The notes beneath the pieces are model-generated. The model did no database searches. It saw nothing but the letters and a program-made list of their open reading frames with translations, and was not told where the DNA came from. This document shows positions 43,824 through 52,547 of a stretch of DNA of 64,000 bases, piece by piece. The DNA comes from Pseudoalteromonas lipolytica. Lineage in GTDB: Bacteria; Pseudomonadota; Gammaproteobacteria; Enterobacterales; Alteromonadaceae. The stretch is from NCBI RefSeq assembly GCF_001306915.1, contig NZ_LJTC01000005.1, positions 186,001 to 250,000 on the forward strand, read 5' to 3'. A program made the translations under genes and the position numbers. Positions within the stretch are counted from its first letter, which is position 1, and each line of letters begins with the position of its first letter.

Positions 43824-45473
43824 CTAAAGAGGTTCTATATCATCGCTCTGCGTTATTTCATGCTCAGTTTGAAGATTTGGCAAAGTTAAATAAAAGGTGG
43901 TGCCTGTCTGTTCTTCAGATTCGAAACTAATCGAGCCCTTTAATTTTTGCGTAACTAAATTCATAACAGCATAAAGCCCTAGACCAGTATTTTTTTGGAC
44001 ACGCTTAGTAGTAAAAAAAGGATCAAATATTTTATCTTGAATATCTTCGCTTATGCCGCAGCCATTGTCTTTAACACTTATAAAAACATTATTATGTTTA
44101 AAACTTGCTGAAACTTCTATTTTTGCGCCTTCTATCTGCCCATCAAACGCATGAAAAAAAACATTTGAAAACAAGTTTGTCATAACGTGATTAAATGTTC
44201 CTGGGTAACTTTGAATTTTTAAATCATCGGGTATGTTAAAAATCACCTCAACATTTTTATTTTTAGAATCTGACTTAAACGACATCACAATATCATGCAG
44301 ATGCGGATTCAAGTTAATTACCCTTAATTCATCACAATGCTGATCAGCGGCAATTTGTTTAAAGCTTGTTATCAATTCAACTAATCGATCTAAATTAGAA
44401 TGAAGTAATAAGCTAATTTCTTCTGAAGTATGTACATATTTTTCAAGTGAGCCTTTACTAACGCGTTTATCAGCTAGCACTTTTCCCATCTTTTTATTTT
44501 CATCTTCAAGGTAACTGACAGCTGTTATACATATACCTACAGGCGTGTTGACTTCATGTGCTACCCCAACAACTAGACGACCTAGTGCTGCTGTTTTTTC
44601 TGCTTCCATTAAGTATTTTTGAGTCTTTGCCATTAAATCCATAGATTCTTTAAGCTGCACGTTTTTCTCAGTCAAAGAAGATGTTTTTTCTGCCACTTCA
44701 GCTTCAAGTGAAGATACATATAAATGATTAAGTGATTTGCGCAAACGGCCGATAAAATACAGCACAATTAAAATGGTAATAAAGCAGCAAAAAGAGAAAA
44801 GCGACATCAAGTAGTGATCTCGCGTCGCGATATCAAGGTTTTGTTCGGTTCGATAATCTAACATAAACAAAAAGTTATTAATGTGACTCATTATTTCTGA
44901 CTTTGCCAAAAAGTAATCATCACTATACAAACTCAGAATCGCGTCAATTTGCTCCTTTTCCATATTCTCGTCAGGTTTATTTGCTAAAGTTTGAAAAGCA
45001 GCGTACTCAATTTTTGTTAAATCATTTGATGCTTTTTCTGCAAGCCGGATTTGTTGCATCTCCTCATCTGTTATACCAATGGAATTTAGCATAACTTGGA
45101 GTGATTTTTTTTCACCGTCAGGAAATGGAGCCTTACCGTTATGAGGCATTAACATATCCCAATAAACGCGGTGATAATCTTCTGGACGTGGAGCTTCACC
45201 ATTTCGAATAGCTAGAATTTGGTTGAAAAAGCCTAAGAATTTAGCATTACCTGTTACCGTATAAGCCCTTGCCATTAAACTTAATTGATCTGAACTTTGT
45301 CTGACTTGCTCAGCCAAAATATAAGACTGATACCTAACCTTAGTTTCAGCCTCTATGGTTTTTAAACTGCCATACATTAAATAAACTGACAAAGCCGTTA
45401 ACCCAGCTAGAATTACAGCAACCAAATTAAGTAAAGATAAACGCTTAATATTAAGTTGGAGCTCTTTTTGCAT
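43824..45473 (-). CDS. Membrane sensor histidine kinase, orphan
   Basis: A 549-residue kinase. An N-terminal helix (about 12-33), a periplasmic helical domain of about 190 residues and a second helix (about 224-244) are followed by a coiled coil. The phosphoacceptor region is LGRLVVGVAHEVNTPVGIC (His near 309), a variant H box with Asn after Val. The ATPase domain has MTNLFSNVFFHAF (N box), DNGCGISEDIQDKIFDPFF and TGLGLYAVMNL. There is no receiver or DNA-binding partner next door, so the partner response regulator is elsewhere. The periplasmic part, with AYTVTGNAKFLGFFNQIL, resembles helical-bundle sensor domains of chemoreceptor type. The ligand is unknown. Confidence 0.88.
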   Translation of the reverse strand: MQKELQLNIKRLSLLNLVAVILAGLTALSVYLMYGSLKTIEAETKVRYQSYILAEQVRQSSDQLSLMARAYTVTGNAKFLGFFNQILAIRNGEAPRPEDYHRVYWDMLMPHNGKAPFPDGEKKSLQVMLNSIGITDEEMQQIRLAEKASNDLTKIEYAAFQTLANKPDENMEKEQIDAILSLYSDDYFLAKSEIMSHINNFLFMLDYRTEQNLDIATRDHYLMSLFSFCCFITILIVLYFIGRLRKSLNHLYVSSLEAEVAEKTSSLTEKNVQLKESMDLMAKTQKYLMEAEKTAALGRLVVGVAHEVNTPVGICITAVSYLEDENKKMGKVLADKRVSKGSLEKYVHTSEEISLLLHSNLDRLVELITSFKQIAADQHCDELRVINLNPHLHDIVMSFKSDSKNKNVEVIFNIPDDLKIQSYPGTFNHVMTNLFSNVFFHAFDGQIEGAKIEVSASFKHNNVFISVKDNGCGISEDIQDKIFDPFFTTKRVQKNTGLGLYAVMNLVTQKLKGSISFESEEQTGTTFYLTLPNLQTEHEITQSDDIEPL

Positions 45474-45667
45474 TTCATGACCTATAAATATGATTACAGC
45501 TAGAGATCGCAGATTTAACTTTCTGACCTACTGATACGTAAAATCACAGTACGAGTCATAAAAACCAAAATCGAACTTTAGGATTAAATATTTAATAGAA
45601 GTCAATTCTAAAAATGTCAATTAGGGCCTAGGGGTTACCTTAAGTCTAGGAGTAACTCGACTGCGTC

Positions 45668-46633
45668 TTATTGCTCATTTTCTCGTTGTTTAATTGTCAA
45701 TCTATCGGCCACGATCGCGCCGCGTTTCCCTACAGCTTTTTCTGGCCCAATAGTGCTATCAACTAGAGTTTGCTGCTCTGTACTAGCATTGATAGCCGCA
45801 CCAAAAATGATGATATATGCGCTGATATAAAGCCACATCAACATGATCACCACACCACCTAGCGATCCATAGGTTTCGTTATAACTAGCAAATTGAGATA
45901 CATAATATGAAAAACCAATTGATGCGATGATCCACATTAACGTAGCAAGCATTGAGCCCGGCGTGATCCAGCGCCATTTAGCTGGAGTTCGATGAGGCGC
46001 ATAACGATATAAAAACGCTAAAGCGAGATTAAAAATAATGGCTAACAATGGCCAAGTAATGAGCTGAATCATTAAGTCGATAAGCTCTGTTAAACCAACT
46101 AAGTTGAGTACAATCGGTAAGATACCAATGATCAATAATGCCACCAGCGCAACTACAATAGCACCCAGAGAAAATAAAAAACGCACCACTAATGCCATAA
46201 AGAACTGACGCTTATTACGCTGATGATAAGTAATATTACAGGCGGTAATAAGTGCTTGGCAGCCTTTACTGCTACTCCAAATAGTTAATAGCAAGGTACC
46301 TATGGCACTTGCACTCAATACCTTATTTGACTGCTGAGTGATATCGCTAACTTGAAGCAAAATGATGTCACGACTACTTGCAGGTAATATCGCAATCACC
46401 TTATCTAACTGATCATGGATATCTGTGGGAGAAGCAAAATAGGCATATACGGATACAATAGCTGCCAGAGCAGGAAAAATAGCTAAAAGAGCATAAAATG
46501 CCACGCCAGCTGCTACAAAAGATAAATTGTCTTGTGATAGGTTGTGATAAACCCGTTTACTGATATCCCACCAACCTCGAATTGGGATTTCCATCGGTGA
46601 ACGAGCTTGAAAACCGCGGTTACCATTCGCCAT
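45668..46633 (-). CDS. YihY/BrkB-family inner-membrane protein
   Basis: A 321-residue membrane protein with six predicted helices. Hallmarks are DNLSFVAAGVAFYALLAIFP near the N-terminus, SSSKGCQALITACNITYHQ, PHRTPAKWRWITPGSMLATL and the final helices with SYNETYGSLGGVVIMLMWLY. The family was once called ribonuclease BN in error; its true role is unknown. The ATG at 46633 is chosen over a TTG at 46678. It diverges from the MscS gene with about 120 bp between, and the kinase gene lies 194 bp downstream in the same direction. Confidence 0.9.
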   Translation of the reverse strand: MANGNRGFQARSPMEIPIRGWWDISKRVYHNLSQDNLSFVAAGVAFYALLAIFPALAAIVSVYAYFASPTDIHDQLDKVIAILPASSRDIILLQVSDITQQSNKVLSASAIGTLLLTIWSSSKGCQALITACNITYHQRNKRQFFMALVVRFLFSLGAIVVALVALLIIGILPIVLNLVGLTELIDLMIQLITWPLLAIIFNLALAFLYRYAPHRTPAKWRWITPGSMLATLMWIIASIGFSYYVSQFASYNETYGSLGGVVIMLMWLYISAYIIIFGAAINASTEQQTLVDSTIGPEKAVGKRGAIVADRLTIKQRENEQ

Positions 46634-46755
46634 AAGTGACCCAAAGAATGACTGTGAAAAGTACAATGCTGCAAACAACTTGCCAGTAATTATGGCGCCT
46701 GAATTGCATTGAACTAAACTTATTGAAGCAACTTAAAGATCCATGGAGCGGTGCA

Positions 46756-47835
46756 ATGAGTTATTATTTACTTACTGAAAATCAACTAGCTAACGTTTTA
46801 ACAGCATCAATTTCCATAGCATCTCAAACAGTTTCTGAAAGCTTATCTTGGCAAGACTTAAACTTTCAAATTACGCAGTTTTTACATACTGCATGGCAAA
46901 TGTTACCTGCACTGACACTTGGTATTGCGGCCATCATTATCTGTTACTTGTTGGCCCGCCCTTTATCTTATCTATTAATAAAACCGCTTGGCTTTGTGAG
47001 CGAAAGCAAACTTTTGCATGTGGTGACTAGGCGCTTTTTTAGCATTATTATTATCTTGTTTGGCGTGTACTTATTTTTGCGTCTTGCAGGGCTCACCAGC
47101 TTTGCCGTGGCGATTATGAGTGGCACTGGCTTAGTTGGGCTTATTTTAGGCTTTGCTTTTCGTGATATTGCCGAAAACTTTATCTCAAGTATGCTACTTA
47201 GTGTGCAGCGCCCTTTTCGTATTGATGATGTTATTGAAGTAGATGGTCGTTTAGGAGTAGTTAAAAAGGTTACGGCTCGCGCCACCACCTTGGTTGATTT
47301 TGATGGCAATCACATTCAAATTCCCAATGCGACCGTCTATAAAAACGTCATTAAAAATCTCACCGCAAACCCAAAAATGCGGGGTCACTTTAATGTTGGC
47401 ATTGGCTACGATAATGACATTCGCTATGCCCAACAATTAGCAATGAAAGTGGTTAATCAAAACCCTGCTGTTATTAATCATCCGCCAAGCCAAATATTAA
47501 TTGATTCATTAGGCTCAGCAACTCTTAATCTAACCATTTATTTTTGGGTAAATAGTAACGAACACAGTACTATCAAAGTGGCCTCACAATTGATGCGAGA
47601 GTTGGTCAATACTTATTTAGCGGAGCAAATAAGCATGCCGGATGATGCTCGCGAGCGAATTATTTTAAATAGCGAAAACGATACCGAACAGCCAAACAAT
47701 AATGTAAGCGCAGAGCTAAAAACAGCAAAATCACTCGACGACCATAGCCTTGATGATGTTAGCAGTGATGCCGATGATATCCGTGTGCAAGCAGATCAAT
47801 CTCGCGACCCAGAGCAGGGTAATAACATTATTTGA
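46756..47835 (+). CDS. MscS-family mechanosensitive channel
   Basis: A 359-residue small-conductance mechanosensitive channel. Three transmembrane helices are followed by the pore-lining TM3 with alternating Gly/Ala (VAIMSGTGLVGLILGFAFRD). The family signature QRPFRIDDVIEVDGRLG and the beta-domain segment DFDGNHIQIPNATVYKNVI come next, then an acidic, disordered C-terminal tail of about 55 residues. It opens under hypo-osmotic shock to release solutes. The ATG at 46756 has GGAG eight bases upstream; an in-frame TTG at 46723 is less likely. Confidence 0.93.
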   Translation: MSYYLLTENQLANVLTASISIASQTVSESLSWQDLNFQITQFLHTAWQMLPALTLGIAAIIICYLLARPLSYLLIKPLGFVSESKLLHVVTRRFFSIIIILFGVYLFLRLAGLTSFAVAIMSGTGLVGLILGFAFRDIAENFISSMLLSVQRPFRIDDVIEVDGRLGVVKKVTARATTLVDFDGNHIQIPNATVYKNVIKNLTANPKMRGHFNVGIGYDNDIRYAQQLAMKVVNQNPAVINHPPSQILIDSLGSATLNLTIYFWVNSNEHSTIKVASQLMRELVNTYLAEQISMPDDARERIILNSENDTEQPNNNVSAELKTAKSLDDHSLDDVSSDADDIRVQADQSRDPEQGNNII

Positions 47836-47846
47836 GACAAAGATTA

Positions 47847-48002
47847 TCAGGCTTCGTCTTTGGGTTTATCTTGCATTGCACGTTTAAACCCTTTAATTGA
47901 TGTCCCTAAGTCACCACCGATCCGTGACAGTTTTTTTGTGCCAAATAAAAGCACCACAATTGCGGCAATAATAGCTAATTGCCAAACACTTATTCCTGCC
48001 AT
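47847..48002 (-). CDS. tatA: TatA/TatE-family twin-arginine translocase subunit
   Basis: A 51-residue protein with the TatA layout. A short periplasmic N-terminus and membrane helix ([20 protein letters not shown]) lead to the hinge [11 protein letters not shown] and an amphipathic helix ([12 protein letters not shown]). It lacks the long charged tail of E. coli TatA, and no tatB or tatC is adjacent, so it is a TatE-like minigene. GGAGG precedes the ATG by 6 bases. It lies 46 bp after agaR in the same direction and may share its transcript. The nearby GH109 enzyme and the subunit-3-like protein carry twin-arginine signals, so a dedicated pore component is plausible. Confidence 0.92.
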   Translation of the reverse strand: MAGISVWQLAIIAAIVVLLFGTKKLSRIGGDLGTSIKGFKRAMQDKPKDEA

Positions 48003-48048
48003 AATAACCTCCTTAAGGTTTAGGTAATTTGTCAGTATGCTACTAGCT

Positions 48049-48813
48049 CTAAACAGTGATTACGTCGATCCCCAAAGCAACCAATGACTCAACAAATTCA
48101 GCTGGCATGTTTTTATCGGTTACTAGCACATCGATTGATTTTAGTGGTAATACATTATACAAAGCCCGTTTACCAAATTTACTTGAATCAGTTACAGCAA
48201 TCACTTGATCTGCACGTGTGCACATTGTTCGGTTTAACATTGCTTCAGGCTCATAATGGGTGGTGATCCCCGCTTCAGGATCTATGCCATCCACTCCTAA
48301 AATAACCTTTTTGAAATTATATTTACTGAGTGCTTGTTCAACTTCATTTGAGTAAAAAGACATTGATTTCTTGCGCAATTGCCCACCCAGCATAAATACA
48401 TTGGCATCCTCTATATCAGCCAGTACATGTGCGATATTGAGGCCGTTTGTCATCACGGTTAAGTCTTGTTTGTTGGTCAATGCTTTCGCGACTTCTTCGG
48501 TTGTGGTGCCCGAATCAATAATTAGTGAATCGCCATCATCAACTAAATTTGCAACAGCTTTTGCCAGTAGAACTTTCACAGCATAATTTTCGTTATGCTT
48601 ATCTTTAACTGATAACTCTTTGACCAATTTATCACAAGCAATTGCGCCGCCGCGAGAACGAACAACCAGACCACGCTTGCCCAGTTCGTTAAGATCATGG
48701 CGAATACTAACCTCAGAAATATCAAAAGTTTTCGCAAGATCTTTAACATTTACTTTGCCATTTTCCTCGGTCATCAGAACGATTTTTTGTCTTCTTTCTA
48801 TTGTGGTTAGCAT
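48049..48813 (-). CDS. agaR: DeoR-family repressor AgaR of the GalNAc locus
   Basis: A 254-residue DeoR/GlpR-type regulator. The N-terminal helix-turn-helix has [20 protein letters not shown] and [19 protein letters not shown]. The DeoR signature VVRSRGGAI follows, then an ISOCOT sugar-phosphate-sensing domain with [15 protein letters not shown] and [16 protein letters not shown]. Position beside agaA/K/S/Z and the GalNAc permease identifies it as AgaR, whose repressors respond to aminosugar phosphates. The frame extends upstream to 48918, but the ATG at 48813 gives the family N-terminus. It diverges from the permease gene. Confidence 0.87.
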   Translation of the reverse strand: MLTTIERRQKIVLMTEENGKVNVKDLAKTFDISEVSIRHDLNELGKRGLVVRSRGGAIACDKLVKELSVKDKHNENYAVKVLLAKAVANLVDDGDSLIIDSGTTTEEVAKALTNKQDLTVMTNGLNIAHVLADIEDANVFMLGGQLRKKSMSFYSNEVEQALSKYNFKKVILGVDGIDPEAGITTHYEPEAMLNRTMCTRADQVIAVTDSSKFGKRALYNVLPLKSIDVLVTDKNMPAEFVESLVALGIDVITV

Positions 48814-48838
48814 AGCTGGCCTGTTGTTTATATAGCTG

Positions 48839-48916
48839 CTTTCAAATTCGTAGTTCAATATTACACAATTTACAGTTTCAAAGCCAAGCTTAGTTTCGAA
48901 ATAAAATAAAACTTTC
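48839..48916. promoter_or_regulatory. Repeated TTTC boxes in the agaR-permease gap (possible AgaR sites)
   Basis: CTTTC occurs at 48839 and 48912, and GTTTC at 48875 and 48893. Starts are 36, 18 and 19 bp apart, so the boxes are close to helically phased. AgaR regulons in Proteobacteria are known to use multiple CTTTC copies. Two of these four have a mismatch. Confidence 0.4.
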
Positions 48917-48972
48917 AAAACTTACGAAAAATGTTTTATTATTAATCTACCGTTAACTTATTGGTGACAAAA

Positions 48973-50304
48973 ATGACAACACAAAGCTCACTATTAGAGC
49001 AAACAGAACACACCAACCGTACACAATTACTACCTATGTTGATCATAGGTGGCTTGTTTTTCTTATTTGGCTTTATAACTTGGCTCAATGGATCTTTGAT
49101 TCCATTTCTACAAATGGTCTGTGATCTCAACCATATTGAAGCTTACATGGTGACATTGGTGTTTTATATCGCCTATACCGTCATGGCACTGCCGAGCGCT
49201 AAGATATTGAAATTATTTAGTTATAAGCATGGTATGTCATTTGGTTTAGGCACCATGGCATTTGGCGCGTTGTTGTTTATTCCTGCTGCACAAATTCAGG
49301 CTTATTGGTTATTTTTGGTTGCCTTATTTACTTTAGGAAGCGGCCTCACCTTATTACAAACCGCTGCGAATCCTTACATCGTGCTAATTGGTTCTAAAGA
49401 CACGGCAGCCGTACGCATTAGCATCATGGGTATTCTCAATAAGAGCGCAGGTGTGGTTGCTCCATTGCTCTTCTCTGCGATTGTGTTTAGCGACATTGCC
49501 AGCTTTAGCCCTGAAGCTCTCGCCCAATTGAACAGCATTCAAAAGCAATTACAGTTGCAAGAATTGGCTAATCGTTTAATAACGCCTTACTTTGTAATGG
49601 CAATTGCGTTAGCGATATTAGCTGCGTTGATTATGCTGGCTCCATTACCTGATATTGAGCAACCAAAAACTAGCAACAACAGCGAGAGTAAATCAGTACT
49701 GCAATTCCCACACTTGGTTTTAGGCGTGATAGCTCTATTCTTTTACATAGGTGCAGAAGTCATTGCCGGCGACACCATTGGCCTTTACGGCAAAGAACAA
49801 GGGGTATTGCAGTTCGCTGAACTCACCTCTTACACCATGGGCTTTATGGTGCTAGGTTATGTGTTAGGTATCGTGTTAATTCCTCGTTTTTTTAGTCAGC
49901 AACAGGCGCTGATATTTTCCGCGTTAAGTGGTTGTGTGTTTTCACTTGGCATCATTTTGATTGATCCGCAACAAACTGCGATTGCAAACGTAGTGCTCTT
50001 TTGGCTTGCTGATAACAGTTTTCCAGATACTGTGTTATTTGTTGCATTACTTGGTTTATCGAATGCGCTGGTATGGCCGACCATTTGGCCTATGGCCCTT
50101 GCAAACCTTGGTGATAAAACTCAAACCGGCGCGGCATTACTGATTATGGGGATTTCTGGTGGCGCTCTATTGCCTTTGGTATACGGTGTGTTTGCAGAAT
50201 ATACGAGCAATGCACAACAAGCTTACTATCTGTTGATCCCTTGCTATGCGTTTATTCTTTATTACGCACTGATTGGTCACAAACTAACAAGTTGGCGAAA
50301 GTAA
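48973..50304 (+). CDS. agaP: FucP-type MFS sugar permease, probable GalNAc transporter
   Basis: A 443-residue major-facilitator protein with twelve helices. The first-helix motif FFLFGFITWLNGSLIPFLQ, the segment LQTAANPYIVLIG and NKSAGVVAPLLF are diagnostic of the FucP/NagP group of sugar:proton symporters. In an aga locus that lacks PTS components, it is the expected GalNAc importer. Intracellular sugar would then be phosphorylated by the AgaK kinase. The ATG at 48973 is chosen over a TTG at 48961. It is transcribed alone, divergent from agaR, and ends at a bidirectional hairpin terminator. Confidence 0.85.
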   Translation: MTTQSSLLEQTEHTNRTQLLPMLIIGGLFFLFGFITWLNGSLIPFLQMVCDLNHIEAYMVTLVFYIAYTVMALPSAKILKLFSYKHGMSFGLGTMAFGALLFIPAAQIQAYWLFLVALFTLGSGLTLLQTAANPYIVLIGSKDTAAVRISIMGILNKSAGVVAPLLFSAIVFSDIASFSPEALAQLNSIQKQLQLQELANRLITPYFVMAIALAILAALIMLAPLPDIEQPKTSNNSESKSVLQFPHLVLGVIALFFYIGAEVIAGDTIGLYGKEQGVLQFAELTSYTMGFMVLGYVLGIVLIPRFFSQQQALIFSALSGCVFSLGIILIDPQQTAIANVVLFWLADNSFPDTVLFVALLGLSNALVWPTIWPMALANLGDKTQTGAALLIMGISGGALLPLVYGVFAEYTSNAQQAYYLLIPCYAFILYYALIGHKLTSWRK

Positions 50305-50312
50305 CGACATGG

Positions 50313-50354
50313 GCAGGCTTAGTTATTTTAATTTTTAACTAGCCTGCAATTTTT
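50313..50354. terminator. Bidirectional terminator between the permease and the subunit-3-like gene
   Basis: GCAGGC, a bulged T, TAGTTA, an AT loop, then TAACTA and GCCTGC, followed by T runs. It overlaps the stop codon of the minus-strand gene and follows the permease stop by 8 bp. Confidence 0.75.
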
Positions 50355-50847
50355 CTGATGTGAAATAGCCCAGTAGCAAAAATTCACGCACAGTAAAAAT
50401 ACACTTATAAATTAAATACTCGTCACGCTTATCAAGGCTCACTTCTGAAAAAGGTAAGGCTTGCTGCGCTATTATGCGCTGTTGCTGCTGCGAAGAGATA
50501 GTAAATAAACTTGTGAGTTTATTTACTAATTGCGACGATGAAAGAACACCTTCTGCAATCAGCTCAGCGCCTTTTACACATGCCGTACGTTCAGTCAGAG
50601 TTAGTGTATTTGCCAGCATTAAATCTGTGAAAGCGACTAAATTAAAATACAGCTGATCATTTGGCTCTAGCTCTAAAATAACAGCCTGCATTTGCGTGAC
50701 CACATCCCGATGCGCCGCTGCTTTAAGCACCTCAAAATGATTGTCATCCGTTTTATCAAATAACTGAGTCGCAGCCACTGGCGTAATAGCCGCACCGAAT
50801 AATGCAGCTAAACATTTAATGGCATTTCGCCTTTGTAGATCAGCCAT
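50335..50847 (-). CDS. Gluconate 2-dehydrogenase subunit 3-like protein with Tat-type signal
   Basis: A 170-residue protein whose N-terminus (QRRNAIKCLAALFGAAITPV) resembles a twin-arginine signal. The mature part is helical with the Gluconate_2-dh3 pattern (LKAAAHRDVVTQMQAVILEL, TERTACVKGAEL, YLIYKCIFTVREFLLLGYFT). Such small subunits escort a GMC-type flavoprotein across the membrane; the larger partner lacks its own signal. Its ATG overlaps the end of the GMC gene by 8 bp, as expected for an obligate pair. The cytochrome c subunit found in many such dehydrogenases is not encoded here. Confidence 0.8.
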   Translation of the reverse strand: MADLQRRNAIKCLAALFGAAITPVAATQLFDKTDDNHFEVLKAAAHRDVVTQMQAVILELEPNDQLYFNLVAFTDLMLANTLTLTERTACVKGAELIAEGVLSSSQLVNKLTSLFTISSQQQQRIIAQQALPFSEVSLDKRDEYLIYKCIFTVREFLLLGYFTSEKLQAS

Positions 50848-52534
50848 GAAACACCCCGTTTTGATAATGCCGTGCAGCATGATCGGCGGCTCTTGCAGTA
50901 AATGCCATATAGGTTAACGAAGGGTTCTGATAACCCGACGAGCACATAAACGAGCCGTCAGTGACATAGACGTTACGCACACTATGAATTTGGTTATAAC
51001 GATTAAGCACTGAGGTTGTAGCATCATGTCCCATGCGCGCAGTTCCCATTTCGTGGATGGCTTGCCCCGGCGCAGAGCCCTTGTCGTACGCTTGTACATT
51101 TTGATAACCTGCTTTGCTTAGCATCTCGACGGCTTGCGTTTTCATATCCTCGCGCATGCGTTGCTCGTTTTCAGCAAATTGGCAATCAAAATTAACTGAA
51201 GGTAGCCCCCATTGATCTTTTAATACCGGATCTAAGCTCATTTTATTACGATGATAAGGCAGGCATTCACCAAAGCCTATCAATGCAACTTGCCAAGGCC
51301 CAGGCTTGGCAAGCTCTTCTCGAAAAGCCTTACCAAAGCTAAGTTCTTTAAAGCCCCGTCGCCAATCTTTGCGTGTTGCGTATCCTTGATAGCCATAGCC
51401 GCGAATAAAGCTATGCTGCTCGCTATCATTAAGGTTTCGAAAACGCGGGATATGAAAGCCAACGGGTCTATCGCCATCATTAAAGTCATCAGCAAAACCT
51501 TTTGGTTCACCCGTTGCGCCAACCCTAAAATGGTGATCCATGAGGTTATGGCCAAGCTCTCCACTATCGTTCCCTAAGCCATTAGGAAAACGTGCAGAGG
51601 TTGAATTTAATAACAAGGCTGTTGTAGCCACCGTTGATGCGCAGCAAAAGATAATCTTCGCTTGCGCGATACGCTCTTTTTTAGATTCAGCATCAATTAC
51701 TTTCACACCTGTGGCTTGCCCGCTTTCTGGATTGTAAATAATCTCTTTAGCAATGGAGTGAGTCTGAATAGTGAGTCGCCCAGTACGCATCGCTGCAGGT
51801 AAGGTCGAGGCTAAACTACTAAAATAGCTACCGGTTGGACAACCTCGCATACAGCGGTTGCGCTTGCTGCATGGAGCACGACCTTGCTCAGGCTTGGCCT
51901 TAGTTAAATGCGCAACTCGCCCGATGGTGAGGTGCCGATTAGTGTAGTGAGTTAATAAACTTTGTTTAAGCTGCTGCTCTACGGCATTAAGCGCAAAAGG
52001 AGGTAAGTAAGGTCCATCTGGTAGCTGAGGTAAGTTCAGCGCTTCGCCGATAACCCCGATGTAGGCTTCGACTTTATCGTACCAAGGCGCAATATCTTGA
52101 TAGCGCACAGGCCAATCAACGCCGTGACCATCTTGTTTGTTGGCTGCAAAATCTATATCACTGAGGCGCAAGCATTGCCGCCCCCAAGTTAATGAGCGCC
52201 CACCAAGATGATACCCTCTGATCCAATCAAAACGCTGTGATTCTTGATAAGGGTGCTGCAAATCATTCACAAACCAGTGTTTTATTGATTGCTTGGTGGC
52301 ATAGCCAGTGCGTGCTTGTTTAGCTTGATTCTGTTTTTCTAGTAAGCTGGGCCTGTCGCGAAATGGCAGTTGCCAATCATCTTTAAAGGCAGTGATATAG
52401 TCAGTACCGTGCACAACCTGCCTACCACGTTCAAGTAGCAGTACATTGAGCCCTTTTTCGGTCAGTTCTTTAGCAGCCCAGCCGCCAGTAATGCCACTGC
52501 CAATAACAATGGCATCGAATACTTTTGCCTGCAT
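50840..52534 (-). CDS. GMC-family flavin-dependent sugar dehydrogenase, catalytic subunit
   Basis: A 564-residue FAD enzyme. It has the dinucleotide loop IVIGSGITGGWAAKELTEKG and HLGGRSLTWGRQCLRL. The Cys-rich CSKRNRCMRGCPTGSYF is found in the gluconate/fructose/glycoside dehydrogenase branch of GMC. The C-terminal HEMGTARMG and SGYQNPSLTYMAFTARAADH contain the active-site His/Asn. It has no signal peptide and is probably exported with the Tat-type subunit encoded next. This branch includes membrane glycoside 3-dehydrogenases, so oxidation of a sugar C3 hydroxyl is a reasonable guess; the substrate is unproven. It lies in the aga operon, directly after agaA. A GTG two codons upstream (52540) is an alternative start. 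Confidence 0.85.
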   Translation of the reverse strand: MQAKVFDAIVIGSGITGGWAAKELTEKGLNVLLLERGRQVVHGTDYITAFKDDWQLPFRDRPSLLEKQNQAKQARTGYATKQSIKHWFVNDLQHPYQESQRFDWIRGYHLGGRSLTWGRQCLRLSDIDFAANKQDGHGVDWPVRYQDIAPWYDKVEAYIGVIGEALNLPQLPDGPYLPPFALNAVEQQLKQSLLTHYTNRHLTIGRVAHLTKAKPEQGRAPCSKRNRCMRGCPTGSYFSSLASTLPAAMRTGRLTIQTHSIAKEIIYNPESGQATGVKVIDAESKKERIAQAKIIFCCASTVATTALLLNSTSARFPNGLGNDSGELGHNLMDHHFRVGATGEPKGFADDFNDGDRPVGFHIPRFRNLNDSEQHSFIRGYGYQGYATRKDWRRGFKELSFGKAFREELAKPGPWQVALIGFGECLPYHRNKMSLDPVLKDQWGLPSVNFDCQFAENEQRMREDMKTQAVEMLSKAGYQNVQAYDKGSAPGQAIHEMGTARMGHDATTSVLNRYNQIHSVRNVYVTDGSFMCSSGYQNPSLTYMAFTARAADHAARHYQNGVFHG

Positions 52535-52547
52535 TCTCACTTAACTT

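Noticed and set aside
45668..46633. Ribonuclease BN
   Set aside because: That old name for the YihY family was a misassignment; the protein is a six-helix membrane protein without nuclease motifs.
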